Source of the DNA: Temnothorax longispinosus
Lineage: Eukaryota > Arthropoda > Insecta > Hymenoptera > Formicidae
Assembly: GCF_030848805.1 (NCBI RefSeq)
Contig: NC_092366.1
Coordinates: forward strand, 6,067,224-6,131,223
Reading direction: 5' to 3'
DNA: 64,000 nucleotides
The notes beneath the pieces were generated by a model. The model was given only the letters and a program-made list of their open reading frames with translations, did not search any database and was not told where the DNA came from. The position numbers were made by a program, and so were the translations under genes. The first letter of the stretch is position 1. Every line of letters begins with the position of its first letter. Positions 1 through 13,100 of the stretch are shown in pieces.

Positions 1-792
1 GAAGCTTCTCTCGGGTTTAAGCACGGTCGTTTGCATCATCGGCTCGTTCATTCCAGACCGCACTTAAAATAGCACGAAAAGGTTCTGCTTAATTTCAGCG
101 ACTTTGGAGCGGTTTCGCCGTATATACTCTCCTCTTCTTGAAACGTTCTCACGAGCGGTTTTCATCCATTACACCGACGGGCTCTCGACGGACTAATCGT
201 GTTTACGTTCATCGTCGCTGCGTATATCGCTGAATCATTGATGAGATTACGAGTCACGACGAGCGCGGCAAAACAACAACGTATCGTCTCATGAGGATCG
301 GTTACCGGCCTATTCTCGCAGAAATGAAGATAAGCGATTGAACAGCAGGTAGCCGAGTTACGCGAGACCCAAGGCGAAGCTGAATGCGCAACCGTTCCGC
401 GAACGAGACGGTTAAACGGATCGTTTGGCGCGCGAAATATCCACCACGAGCGAGTTGCTGAGTGCGCGAGACAGTCGAGGCATTGCAGCATTGGGACCGA
501 CAGACTTCCACGAATAGAATAGAATCTTTTCTATCAGCGCGCTGACCTTATACACGCTCGTCAAGAGAGACGCGAGTTTACACGTGTCGAGTGACTGATG
601 AAAGGAAAAGATTCGTCCGAAGATCACGAGAAGACGCTTTCTCCCATTGTAGCGCAAAATTTGAGAGATATAAAAATGTTCAATATTTTACTTTTTGACG
701 TTGAATTCATTTCTTCGAAGATTTTATTTTATTAAACACATATTAAACAGCCCGAAAAGATAAAAAAAAAAAAGAAGGTTCGTATGACTTAC
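1..792 (-). other. gro: groucho intron 6 (partial, 5' part only)
   Basis: This is intronic by position, starting at the gtaagt donor. It holds the read-through stop, the AATAAA pair and a short poly-T tract (minus-strand sense) near 761-773. Nothing in it resembles the CcN exon of Groucho, and no other gene is seen. Confidence 0.75.
723..733 (-). promoter_or_regulatory. Overlapping poly(A) signals just after the exon 6 read-through stop
   Basis: On the minus strand AATAAAATAAA gives two overlapping AATAAA hexamers. They begin 9 bases after the TAA (745-743) that ends the open frame continuing from exon 6 into intron 6. If used, they would end a transcript encoding only the N-terminus, Q and GP. 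The surrounding intron is AT-rich, so chance occurrence is quite possible, and no clear GU-rich downstream element is seen. Confidence 0.35.
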
Positions 793-1072
793 CTCCGTTA
801 GGTTTGAGATCGTCGGGTTGACCGCGGTGAAGTTCCGGTTTTGTCAGCATTGATAACGGATGCGCGGCTGTGCCTCCGGGGGTGGCAGCCGCTCCCGGGG
901 GAAGGCCTAAACCGAGAAGCGCCGCGGATGCCGAGGTGGGGACCGGTATACCCGCGCCCGGGCCCAACCCAGGAAGTCCGGGTATACCCGGATGCGGTCC
1001 CATCGCCGCACCCGGTGGCAGTTGTTGGGCATGCATCTGTTGTAGAAGTCTCGGCAGATCGGGCCTCTGTTG
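793..1072 (-). CDS. gro: groucho exon 6 (GP domain)
   Basis: This exon of 280 nt has acceptor cctgcag and donor GGAG|gtaagt, and leaves in phase 1. It encodes 93 residues: QQRPDLPRLLQQMHAQQL, a Gly/Pro/Ala-rich stretch (GPHPGIPGLPGLGPGAGIPV, AALLGLGLPPGAAATPGG), then LSMLTKPELHRGQPDDLKPN. This is the GP region that follows the Q domain in Gro/TLE proteins and contacts histone deacetylase in the family. It is low complexity, so its length varies between species. The next exon (CcN region) lies beyond the left edge. Continuing past the donor adds 15 intron codons before a stop at 745-743. Confidence 0.9.
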
Positions 1073-2379
1073 CTGCAGGCAACGACAAAAATTCCGCGTG
1101 TCAATAACAACGTTTGCGCAACTTGACGATTGTTATCTCGCGATCGGGATATAGTATCATCGGCTGCTATCGGTTGCTCGTCGATACGCGCTCCGCGAAG
1201 CATCGGTGCGGAAAAGATTTGGGTACGTGTTTGCGTACACACGTATAGATACGCGAGGATCGGCACGAATAATATATCGCACGGATCTCGATAAGTTCCG
1301 TAGATTAGATTAAATAAGTGGCGAGGCAATTAACAGGCTCGAGAGCGCGTAACGGTGCCTCTCAAGTATTTCCGCTGTAATTACCAGATAAAAGCGAGCG
1401 GGTATTATTCCGCGAAAGACGTGAAAAAACGCGATGTACGGGAATCGAGGCGATCATCGCTAAGAGCGCGGCAGATTGGAATTGAACGGGACAGGTGGGA
1501 TGGGGGAAAACTTTAATAGCGTGTCGATATTATCGTGGTGGCCGCTACTACGGTTACATACCGAGAGTGAGAAAGAGAGAGAAAGAGAGAGGCAGCCAAG
1601 CCCAATAGAAGTTCGGAAATGATTTTTACGGGCTATCGGTTTAGCACGGTGGTGTGGTGTGTACGGTGCCGCAGCTTCGTTAGGAGAGTCTGTTTGCCGA
1701 ACGTGAACTCACGTTTCCAGCGCGGACAAATGCATAAGCAAATAAAATCGCGTTCGCGAGCGAGCGCGCGTGGATTTAAAAGCACGGCACGGTGCGGCCT
1801 CTCCTCTCACTCTTTCTCTCTCCCTCTCATCCGTCATAATTGATCAAACAATTTCGTTTCTGCGAGAGGAGACAGGGAAACAGTGAGGGGGCAAACAAAA
1901 AGCAACGCAACGATAATTCGCTGGAAAAATCGCTCCGCTTAATTCCAGTCACGATCGCGTGTTCTCCCCCGGCTCTCTCTTTCCCTCTCTTTCTCCCTTC
2001 TTCTCGCTACTGCCAGCCACCGCCAGCCGCTGCCGCTGCCGACGCGAAAATACACTTCGTTACAGTCAACGGAGGCAACTTTCCATTAGCAAAGCATACA
2101 AATTGCCGAGTAAACTCCGGCAAGTTTGAGTAACCTCCGCGTTCGACCTCGCCCGGGTAAATCAAAGGCTGCGAAACAAGTGGAAAGACTTACGCGTTCT
2201 ACCATCGAGCGAACGAGCGAACGAGCGCCGGCGAAAAGTTTCGCGGAAATCTTAAGCGTATCTCACTCGTAGTTTCCTCGTTAGTTGGACCAAGCCGCCA
2301 GACAAATTGTGGATCTGTTCAACGCCGTTTTAACGGTTCGCGAATCATGGTGCGGAGAGTAGGTAATCACGTGAAAGAA

Positions 2380-2434
<55 letters not shown>

Positions 2435-4114
2435 GAAGGATAGTGCGCAGACGGCGAGTACGAGAGGAGGGTATAGTACACCCACACCCGCCTGTAACCA
2501 TGTACACTCGTTAAGGCAGGCTGAGGCGAATATATATTCCGGGGAGTAGTTTGCCGAGATAATTAAATGGCTTAACGATATAATAACCTCGCGTCGACTG
2601 TCTGAACAGAGCCACCCACAAAACATACAAACAGAGGAACGTGTACAAGCGTGCCGGTGCTGCGCGCCATGCCGCGTCTGTGGAGGGATGGAGATTGGAA
2701 GAGAAAGAGAAAGTGAGACAGGAATAGAGAAAGAGTGGAGAGAAACGAAGAAAGATGAAAGACGGAAAACGGCTCTCCACGAAGCCGTATTTCTGCGAAA
2801 CGTCGCCGGTGATTCCGCGAGGAAGTCGGAAGCCCCAAGGAAACGTTCCGAGTTTCCACTCTTGATAGCGATAATAATCCTGACCCGGATCCGACTTCTA
2901 TGCGGAGTGTTACTCTCTTACCAGTGCCAGGAAACCACTCTCGTCCTCGTGCCGAGATTCCCCGTAATGCCGCAGCAACGGGAGAAACGACGCTTTGACG
3001 TCGGTGGCCCGAACGAATTATACGAAATGTTCAGAGGTGTGAATTTCGTTTTTCAAGTTCTTGCTAACGAGTAAGGAAATATATAGGCGAGAAGATACAT
3101 CGAGTGTGGTAAAAGTTTCACGAAATTTAAAAAAGATTGCATAAAATATTCGGAATATTTTCTGTCTTTCAAGCTTGATGTAATTAAAGACGATACTTCT
3201 TTTTTATGACCGTCATGAGGGTCGGAGAAGACTTCTCCGATTTAAAACGTCTTAACTTCCTTCTTTATTTCCGGATACGAAGATACTGGGTCTTAATCTT
3301 CGTGCGAACCATCTCGCGGCACCTGCATCGGTTGCCAAGTGCTCGTCCTCAGCAGTTTTCACCGTCGCCGTTGCCGCTTGCTGACTCGACCAGACGCGAA
3401 GTTACGGCCGAGAGATCTAAAGGGGATCGTCTTAACCTTCTTATATTGCGTATCGTTGACACACTCTAAGCGTCTTTTGGCCGAAGTAAGCAGTCGCCAC
3501 AAGGGAAATTGCGATCGATGCAAATGCGAGCGTACCTACCGCGAAGACGCGTAAGCCAATATCATTCGCCAATATCATTTTGAAGCTTTACAACTGCGAT
3601 ATCCTGTTCGCTGTCTGTATATTCGTAGCGAGTTTACAATAACGGTCTCGAGTAACTATTATACAACAGAGAGATAGAAGGAGAGAGAGAGGGGGGGGGA
3701 GAAAGAGGAGCTTCTTCCGAGAAAAGCTAATCTACCGCGATATCTATATCGCGATGCGAAATAATCCGCGAAACGATTACGTTTCCTGGGCTTATCTATC
3801 CACGGCGAAATCGACCAGCGAATCCGTCGTGGCTTATTCGATTCGATCTATCCAGCATAGCTGGTGGGATTTAAGAGAAGAGAGTAAACTAAGACGGGTG
3901 GCATTCCGGAATCCTGCTAAGGATTTGCCGCACGTACCCCCGACAACATCGCAGATCCGTGGAAGTTTCTCCGTGGGCTGTGTGGGAAGGAAGGCTCGGA
4001 GACGGAGGGGTTGCTGGAATGCTGATTAGTCGGCGCGCTCGTGAACCGTAACACTATAACCTACCCCCGACGGCTTGGGTAACCGGGCGGGAAGACTCGG
4101 GATAAGATTCAGTG

Positions 4115-4149
<35 letters not shown>

Positions 4150-7100
4150 GCTATATAGGTGGTGAGAGCGGATGCGGCGAGGAATAAGGGTGCGAGGGTT
4201 CGAGGGTTCGAGGGGACGGACGACGACGGGGTCGGAACGGAGCAACGGAGGAAGAGAACGAAACGGGGGGTTGGAGAAGCCGGTGGCTTAATAGGGAGGA
4301 AATTGAGTGCTCGAGCAATATTGAGGAGGATTCGGGATTCGCCAGGATCGTATCCGTCCCGTCCGCTTTTGGATTCCTCGGACGTGCATCGGCTTCCAGC
4401 GTAGCGTGCCCGCAGGGGTTCTCCATCCCACCGCGAATGCTTTTCACGCTGGGACGCACGTGAATAGGTTCGCTATGTATTCGTTCGAGTCGCGAACGTG
4501 ATTCGACGACGATAGGTACTCGCGGCGCGGCGTCGCCGACGGAAGATCCATCTTTGTAACAAGCTATAACATTGGCGTGCACTCACCCCGATAATAGTGT
4601 TCAGCTCGGTCATGGTCACTTGTTTGGCTCTGTCGAGCGCCGACGCGACTTGCTGCTGATGCTCCTGCGATAGAAACGGCAGGATCTGTACGACGATGGC
4701 GTTCAATCTCTTTGCTATTTCCGTCTGAAAAGAAAAAATATAATAATAATTTACATAAAAAATTCTCTTTTTCAAATTACTAAATTATCATATATGTTCG
4801 CGAGTACAGTAGGAACGCAACACGCACGGAGCAAAGAATGAGATTATTTGTAAAGATTGCGAAGGCTTTTATAATTGAAACATCAATTTTTCAAATAAAT
4901 ATTGGGTGTTGGAATTAATTTTTTTGGTTTTTTTGCATAAAAATTAATGTTTATCGATAAAAAAAACGTTAAGTCAACCTCTAATAGTCTAATATATCCG
5001 CCAATTCTTGTAGCGTTTGGCATGGATCTTCATCCAACAATGTTTCCAATCTCTCATTTTCGAATTTTTTTAGCTGTCCAGGGCGCTCTTTGTCTTCCAA
5101 GTCAAAATCACCAATTTTAAATCGTCGATACCAGTATTCTACCGCTTGAACCGTCGGAGTATAATCACCATAAGCTTCCAGCAACAAACAATGACAGTCA
5201 ACAGCTTTTTTCTTTAGGTGAAAGCAAAAAAGCATGGCTTTTTTCGCAAATTGCGTTTCGATGGCTCAAAACTCGACATTTTTGACGCACCAAAAAAACT
5301 TGTTACTCACACTTTAACGAAATGGCTTCTACTGATTCTTAAAACTTAATAACAAGACTTTTATATAAGGTTGGCAACAGTATGCACCGGCGTGTAATAT
5401 TCTAGTGTTACGCCATCTCTTAGAAAAACCAAAAAATTAATTCCAACACCCAATACGTAAAGCAAAACAAGCACGAGCAATTAGAAATGATGAATGACCA
5501 CGCAAGGTTCCGATTTTTTTTAATCTAGTGTTTTCTCTAAATTATTAAAAAATCTCAGTAACCTTGAAATTATCAATCGTGACGTTTACATCAATCAAGC
5601 AATCAGTAGTTTGTCGCTGAGAGAGACAAAGGGATCTTACTCAAATATTTTCTAACTTCTATAGAAGTTTGTGGACTTTACGAGCGAGAATTATTGATAA
5701 ACAACATGATTAAATTTAATTTTTTGTTTCGCGTGTTCATAAAATTTGTTGCCACCCTTTTCCAACCGTTAACCAACTCTAATGGCGAGGTGGTTTTTCA
5801 TAAAATATATAAACAGTCTACCCAAAATTTTTTTGTTAAAAAAGTAGGTAATAACAAAACTTTTTCATTTGTTTATTTAAGTGAAAAAAATGCAATATAC
5901 AAAATACAATAAAGTTTATTATCTGACTTTAAATAATTGCAATAAAACAAAAAACTAAAATAGACGTGAATCACCATCCAACATTACCATTAGAAGGTTA
6001 AGACGGTTAAGACGAAGGGAAGTCACAAGACAGTTGTTAGTTGCGCGAAATAAACAATGGGAATTGCTCTGATTATTACAAATTACTGTGCAGAAATTGT
6101 TTAATTTCGAACAATATCAGTTTGCGGAATTTTTACATTTATTATCCTATCGTATATCATTTTCCTTTACTCAATTAAAAAGCTATTACAAGAAAATGTA
6201 AGAAAAAAAGGAGGAACAGTAAAAAAGAATATTTCGTTGAGCACTCAATACTTCCCCCTCGACAAGCTACGTATTACGGCGGGAGGGTGTTCGATCTGGC
6301 ACCACCATGCCGCCGTAGTCTGCGCCCGAGGCCCTCGGGCGGCTTGTTCCGGATCGTTAAGAAAGGTAAGGGCTAGCTTAACGCGCCCTCGCGAAGGAAA
6401 CGAGTGAAGATGCAGGTGCGGCATAACCGACCGAGGGTGTTTACGACGCCCTCCGGCTGGAAGAGACTGCCGAGAATTAAATTAAATCCAGGCAAGATTG
6501 CTACAGTGGCGCAAGCATTCGTGCCGTTATTTCGCCCTCTCTGGCCCGACTTACTCCGGCATACTTGACATTGGAGATATATTTCTTTATGTCACTTTGA
6601 GGCATCGGATCTTTTCCGGTAGTATAGGTACGTCACTTTTCTTAAATTAAAATTTTAATATACAACTTATCTCGACATGTGTCATAATTTCCTTGACTTC
6701 TTCCTCATATTTTTTTTCCTAATCTAGTAATTTTTCTAGACGAGAGGGCACTAAACCATTATTGGATAATCGTATATAAATCTACGCGCCAGGCCGGATA
6801 ACTCGGCATAATTATTCACACAGCAACATCACATAGCGCGAAACTCCATTTAATTATCGCGGAATCAACAGGCAGCGCACGGAACGGAGCGCGGACCATT
6901 TTCAATGCTTTCGTCGAGAAAATGAAATCACTTAATTACCTCGACAAAGCGGCGGCTCCGACGCTCGTTTCCCCGCCGACGCGTAGAATTCGCACGCTCG
7001 AGAGACGCGGAAGCGGAAGCCGCCGATTCGTCGTGAAACAGGAAACAAACCGCTGGTTTCTACGTGCCTTTCGTTCCCTCTCTTTGCCGCTCATCCTCGG

Positions 7101-10100
7101 GTAACTCATAAACGCCCCGAAAATATAAGCCCGGCGAGCTCGCGGTTGATATAAACGTGAGCTTCCGTCAACGCGTTTTCACCGCTGCTTAAACGAGTCT
7201 CGGATACTAATTGAAATATCGCCAGGCCACTGAAATTCTTGGCAAGTTTCCCCCGAGCGCATCTCGGCGTCTCGGCGAATGAGCAGAAAAGGAAAGAGAG
7301 AGAGAGAGAAAGAGCGATTGTGTGATACGTATGAACGTATGTGTACGTGGAACGAAGATGAAAGAGAGAACGCAAAGAGGAGGACCTGTTTTAATTACTC
7401 GACGCCCTCCGAGTGCTAGTTATTAAGCCGCTAATTATAATGTACGCGAAAATGAGTCGAGCTATATCCGCGAGACATCGTGTATGAGAGCAAGGAGGTT
7501 TACAGGCAGTGTGTAAAAGACGCGCGATATGCGGCATACAGAACGTGCAATTTTATGGAACACCGGAATTTTAAAAGTACATTTTGTGCGCGTACACATA
7601 CGTATACATTCAAAAGAGAGTATGAATAAAAAATTTTATAAAAATAATATTCAGTAGTACATGTAGATTCACTTGTAAATTGTTGATTAGATTTTCTATT
7701 ATGATATTATTTTGTTAATTTATAATTTTTCTGATAAAACTGTTTCACTAACTGTTCTCTCCCCGCCCTTATACTTAAAGAAATAACAGGTGGCGTTAAA
7801 CGTGTTTAATAATTGACATTTAAGCATGACACGGCTATTATCATGATGAAACTCGAACGTACTTGTATTGTTCGCTAGGATAACACGGGGAGTGTGTTTC
7901 GTAACGTGCGGTAAAGTCCCATCTACTTGGCGTACTGTACGGCAGTTTGCGACGGTACTAGAACCAGAAGATTTCAAGCGAGTGGTAGAACGGGGGAGGA
8001 CATTGTGGGCGAGAAATGGTAGCAGCTCCAGGGAGGAAGAGACGACGACGGGGGTGGAGTCGTCGCAAACGTAATTGCGTTGCCAAGAAGTTTTCCCCGG
8101 GTGAGAGGTAACCAAGAAAATAATGAATGGCTCGGATGCTCCGCTACTACTCTCTCACTCCAGGAGAGAAAGAGAAAATGAGTGAGCGAGAGAGAGAGAA
8201 ATAGCAGAAGTAGAGAAACGAGAAACCGAGTTTTGGCCACGGTGTTCTCGTTGGCCTGGATTTCACACGGGGGAGAGATGAAAATCTCGCCCCGAGAATG
8301 AATTTTTCTCTCTCGTGCCAAATTGGACCAACGAAGATTGCTCTACTCCGAGCGGAGTCTTTCACAGCGCGAATGGCTTTTTCCTTAAAATAGCACTTGC
8401 AGCGGGCGTTGTTATCCGCTATCGAAATATCGGGGGCGACGTGAGATTTCAACGATTACTGCGATTACGCGCGAATAACCACGTACAAGTCTGTGCAATT
8501 CTCAAAATCTTCAATACTCCTTTCCGTTTCTTTTTCATATCCGCGTTCTCTATGACATTACGTGGCGTCGCAACGTGCGCTGAAACGGAAGACGCAGATG
8601 CTCCGGCTCAGTAATATCGCGAAAACCGCAAGAAGCTCTCGCAAAGTGCCATCCTTCTCTCCTTCTCTCTCTCTCTATATATATAGATATATATACATGC
8701 AATACCGCCGTTGTGTCGCACGCTCGCACACACACACCCGGACACGCGGTTACGCGAATACATGTGTATCTCAAAAGGAATCAGGCGTCTCTCCGAGACG
8801 CTCTCCCATACATATAAACAACACTATAGCGTACGTCTAAAAGCAGGCAGCAACATTCACGGCATGAAAATGCAAAGCGCCCGAGTGCCGTCGATAAAAT
8901 TCCTCGCCTGTAAAACGGTGACGTGAACTGAATGCTCTTTCACCACCCCGGCCCGGCCCGGCCCGATACTGCCGATAATCCGATACTCGAAGCAGCCTCG
9001 GGAGGAGATGGGCCTCCGTGAATCCGACTGCATTCTATACTATGCGCCGAATATCGAAGCACGATCTCTTATCTCTTATCGCACGCACGGGACACGTCTT
9101 TGTCTCGCGATGAACTTTAGCCTCCGTGCTACGCTGGAAAATGTTTAATCGAAGAGTCAGCATCCAGTATTATAAAAGAGAAAGAGAGAGAGAGGGATAT
9201 AGAGTTTGTGGCAACAAAGCCATGCTCGCCGCCAACCTCTACCGACTAACCGGAAGCCGTTACTTGCGCTAACGAGTAAACCAACGGCTGCTCGTCGGAC
9301 TTTGGTGGTATTATGCTGCGCGAGCAAATAAACTGGCGTGTTCGGCTAACTCCCTGGTTTCTGGTAAGCCCCTGCACACCGGCGGCGGTTCTCGTTCGCT
9401 CGGCCTGTAAAGCCCGGCTAACGTCCGCGTGATTGCAATACCCCGCGGCTTGCGGAGAATACCGGATGTGGCCGTGTGTACGCGCGCGCATCTGTGTACA
9501 CACGCTGGACCACCGTGTGTGCGCGAGCGCGGGTGGGTGGATTAGTAGGTAGAAGAGGGAGGAGCGGGACATGGATAAAGCATCCGTTAAGGTATACGAA
9601 GAGCCGAAAACTCATTGTGTCCGCTGTTGTTTTCGAATCGTTGCACTGTCCAGTTACCCTGAAAGTTAGATTAAATCAATTTTCCGTCTCGCGTCGTGTC
9701 GCGTCCAATCGAGTCGCGTCAGCTAGTTTTCATCGCGTCACGAAACCAGACAACGCGTATCCAACAGCACCGGGGTCTCCTTCCGTCGCGCGACGACGTG
9801 AAAAGAATCGATAATGCGCCCTGTCTTTTGTTCCGTCTATCGCGCGCGTCCGTATTGTCGACGGCGATGCATAGCAGCTAACTGACAAATAGGTCAAACG
9901 TTGTAACAGCGGAGGTTTGATACGGTGCAAAACGAGAACTGCTTCTTCATTTATCCGTTAATATCGCTATTCGATCGCGATATTCGCGCGAGGGCGTTCG
10001 TCGGAAATATCGGCGCTCCGAATCGCGAAGTCGATTAGAATGCGCACGAATTGCAAGGTGAAAACGAAAGGGGGAGGAAAAAATGCTCGCAACGCTCGTT

Positions 10101-13100
10101 CCAGCGACGATTACCCCGTGTGTCACGCATGACAAACACGCGCGCGCGAGCGAACGCGTCGCGGAACGGCCGCGGAGTAGCAACGCCTGAAATTGCTTGT
10201 ATAAATATTGGAGCTCGCCATTTTCATTCGGTTAATTTTCCGCGGTGGACGCACCCGAGAGACCGCGATGAAATTTTATACGCTTCGCACGTCTCTCGAC
10301 GTCGTTGCACACGTCGCTCTGCAACGCGATGCGGCACGCATGATCTCGTTCGCGAATTTAAAAAAAAATAGTGAGAGAGAGAGAGAGAGAGAGAAGAAGA
10401 GAGAGAAAATCACGGCGTCGCGCAAAATGGCCAACTCGCCAACTCGAATAACTCGAATCGCCGTTAAACGGGTTATCGGAACGAACGGGTTACGAATGAC
10501 GATGATACGTTGGCTGTACAGTGTGTTGGCGGTTGTTGCACCGCGAGTTGAAGGGCACAATTGCCTGTCGCGATGATGCGGTTCCCGGCTTCGATCGCGC
10601 TTCAACGTATTGTAACAACAACTGTCCGCGCGGTGATAAATCTAGTACAATTTTAACGGAATTCAATTTTTCTCACAATAAGAGTTTTTGATTTAATACA
10701 ACTAGATTTATTTAATTTCGGTCAGAGATCGTAAAATACGATTCCACTTTGCGGATCGGATTGTCGTGCACGAAATTCGAGACGGAGACGGTCTTGCGAA
10801 CATAGCTCGAGCCAATCTCTGAAAACAGAGGGCAATCGTCGAGACGGCGAAGGACCGAGAGGGAGAACATTGTGCGCGAACGTTCGAGGGTAAACAGGCT
10901 ACAATCAATTCGGGGTTCGTCGTGGTCGCGCAACGAGGGTGGCGAGGGGTGACTTGGAGTAGCCGCAATTCGGAGAACATCCACAGCTCGTGTGTACGAG
11001 GCGTACGTGAAACGTGAACACGAAGCATGCTACAGAACGTGTACGTATGTGTGTATGCGTGTGTGACCCGAGAGAGAGAGAGAGAGGGGGAGGGGTCGTT
11101 GTTGTCACTAGCAGTCGGTATTGCCGTCACCAGCTACATCGTTGCGCTAGAAATGCCGGGATACCAGAGAAATGGAGAGAGAGAGAGAGAGAGGAGGGGG
11201 GGCAGGAAGAGAGAGAGGAAGAGGATGAGAACGGAAAGGACCTCGAGTTCTGGTTAGAGATCTCCGGGCCGACGAGAGATGGAACGAAGAAAGGGACGAA
11301 GGGGGTTGGAGAGAAGGATAAGTGGTACTCGAGTCGCAGCAGAAGCAGCAGCAGCAGCAACTCGGCAGGCGGAGACCCGACACAGACGGCCCGACCCCGA
11401 AAGATCGAGATGTTTGGATGTTTGAACGTCGGAGTGCTGTCTCAGCACTCGAGCTTCCATCCATCCTTCCCGTTTCCCTCCTCACTTGCCCCCTGCTGCT
11501 CTTCGAGAGTGTCGTGATCTCGCGCGATACCACGGATCTACCGGGTGGCCGGAGTCGTTTTCAGACACGTTCTAGAGACGTGAAAGAGAATGCGCAGGGA
11601 TCCTCGATCCTCCAACGATTCACGGAATAACGAAGTAACCGCGCGAGAGTGGTTTACCCACCCACTTATACCACCAACGCCGCTTTCCCCTAATACGTAG
11701 CATAAAAACGAATATTTACAGAGAATGCGGAAACTTATGGTAGGTTCGTGCGAGCGGTCCGGGAAAAGCCTGTCTCTATACTTCTCGCGTATCTAATTAT
11801 CCGACTTCTTAGCTTCCACCCTCTTTTGCCGCGATGCTCGCAGTAGCGACGACCGAGCGGCTTGGCAGAGCGATCGATCAACGAGTGTCAGTGGGTTACG
11901 GTCGACAAATTAGCGGCACTCAGGATATTAAACGTGCGGAACACCCATCTCTCGGAGCGAACGCGCACGCGTACACGAACGCGTGGCCACGATAATGTCG
12001 GTAGACAGCTAATAACAGCAGCGAACCTTGACTTGACTGTGAAAAGGGATGTACGAGCTGTTAAAAGGATGCTGAGAGCCGTTACTCTCGGATGACTGCG
12101 GCAGGAGTTGTCTCGAAAGAACGTTTCGAGAAGCATGTTATCGAGCGATGAGATTTCTTTAAACGGCAATCTTCGATTGCTGATTATTATATTGTTATCG
12201 CGATCATGGGGTAAGAGAATCATTTCGCAGCAGCCGATGTAACATACTATTTAATATTTAAGCCTTTTCAGATTAACTTTTCGCACGAGTGTCATCGCAT
12301 ATTCGTCTCGGCGTTTGTTCATCGGATCTTGTGCTGTAAAAAAAACCGCGAGAAAGACAAAGAGAAAGAGAAAGAGAGAGAGAGAGAGAGAGAGGCGAGA
12401 ACGAGGTGCAGTTGATAATCCCGACCGCAGCAACGTATTCGTGTGGCTCTGTGCACGTATATATACGGTGGTCACTCTCTGGTCGAAGCGATGTGGGGCC
12501 GGCAGAGACCACTAAGCCCACCTGATATGTCCTATCCTCTCTGCTCTATCGCCAGTGTACTACTCTCTCTCTCTCCCTACATCTCCCTCTCACCACCCTC
12601 CGCCACCGCTGACCCTTTCCTTTGCACCCTGCCGAGGGGCAGTCCGCTTTCGAACCGCAAGCCGCAACGGGCTACTGCCTTGATTAAACGCGCCATAGAC
12701 CGCCATTATCGCTGATTGCGCTAAACATTAACGGACTAGCCGCCGAGGCCGACCGACCTCCTATACTCTCCACCCTTTCGAGTACGAGTCTCGCTATGTG
12801 TACAGTACCCTCTCTCTAACAGCTCGCTATTATTGATACAAGGCGAATTTCGGGCTGTATCTTCGTTCATTGAACCAGCCGATTCATGTCTTTGACTTTA
12901 CGATTGCGGCTTCACATTGGCAGTCGATTCCCGACTCCTGCGATTAACGCATTATCCTTGAACAAATACAGAATGAAGGCGCAAGTCAAAATTAAATCTT
13001 TGTCAAAATTTTATTTACAATCGGATCGTATGTGCAATCCTCCATCGCATACACACGACGCTCGTCTCGAAACATAAACGCGACTGCGGTAATCAACGCA

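Larger units (their letters stand above)
1073..4586 (-). other. gro: groucho intron 5
   Basis: This 3.5-kb intron is GC-moderate sequence with two long (GA)n arrays and a small direct repeat, cgagggtt repeated at 4195-4212. ORFs here are short and unrelated to each other. No gene, RNA or transposon was recognised. Confidence 0.75.

Noticed and set aside
4473..4586. Extension of groucho exon 5 past its donor (IIG followed by VSARQ)
   Set aside because: The gtgagt donor and the phase-0 join to exon 6 recreate the family sequence; the read-through is ordinary intron.
5694..5912. 72-codon ORF in AT-rich DNA next to the mariner relic
   Set aside because: No family resemblance, Phe/Lys/Asn-rich as expected of AT-rich sequence, and outside the mariner terminal repeats.
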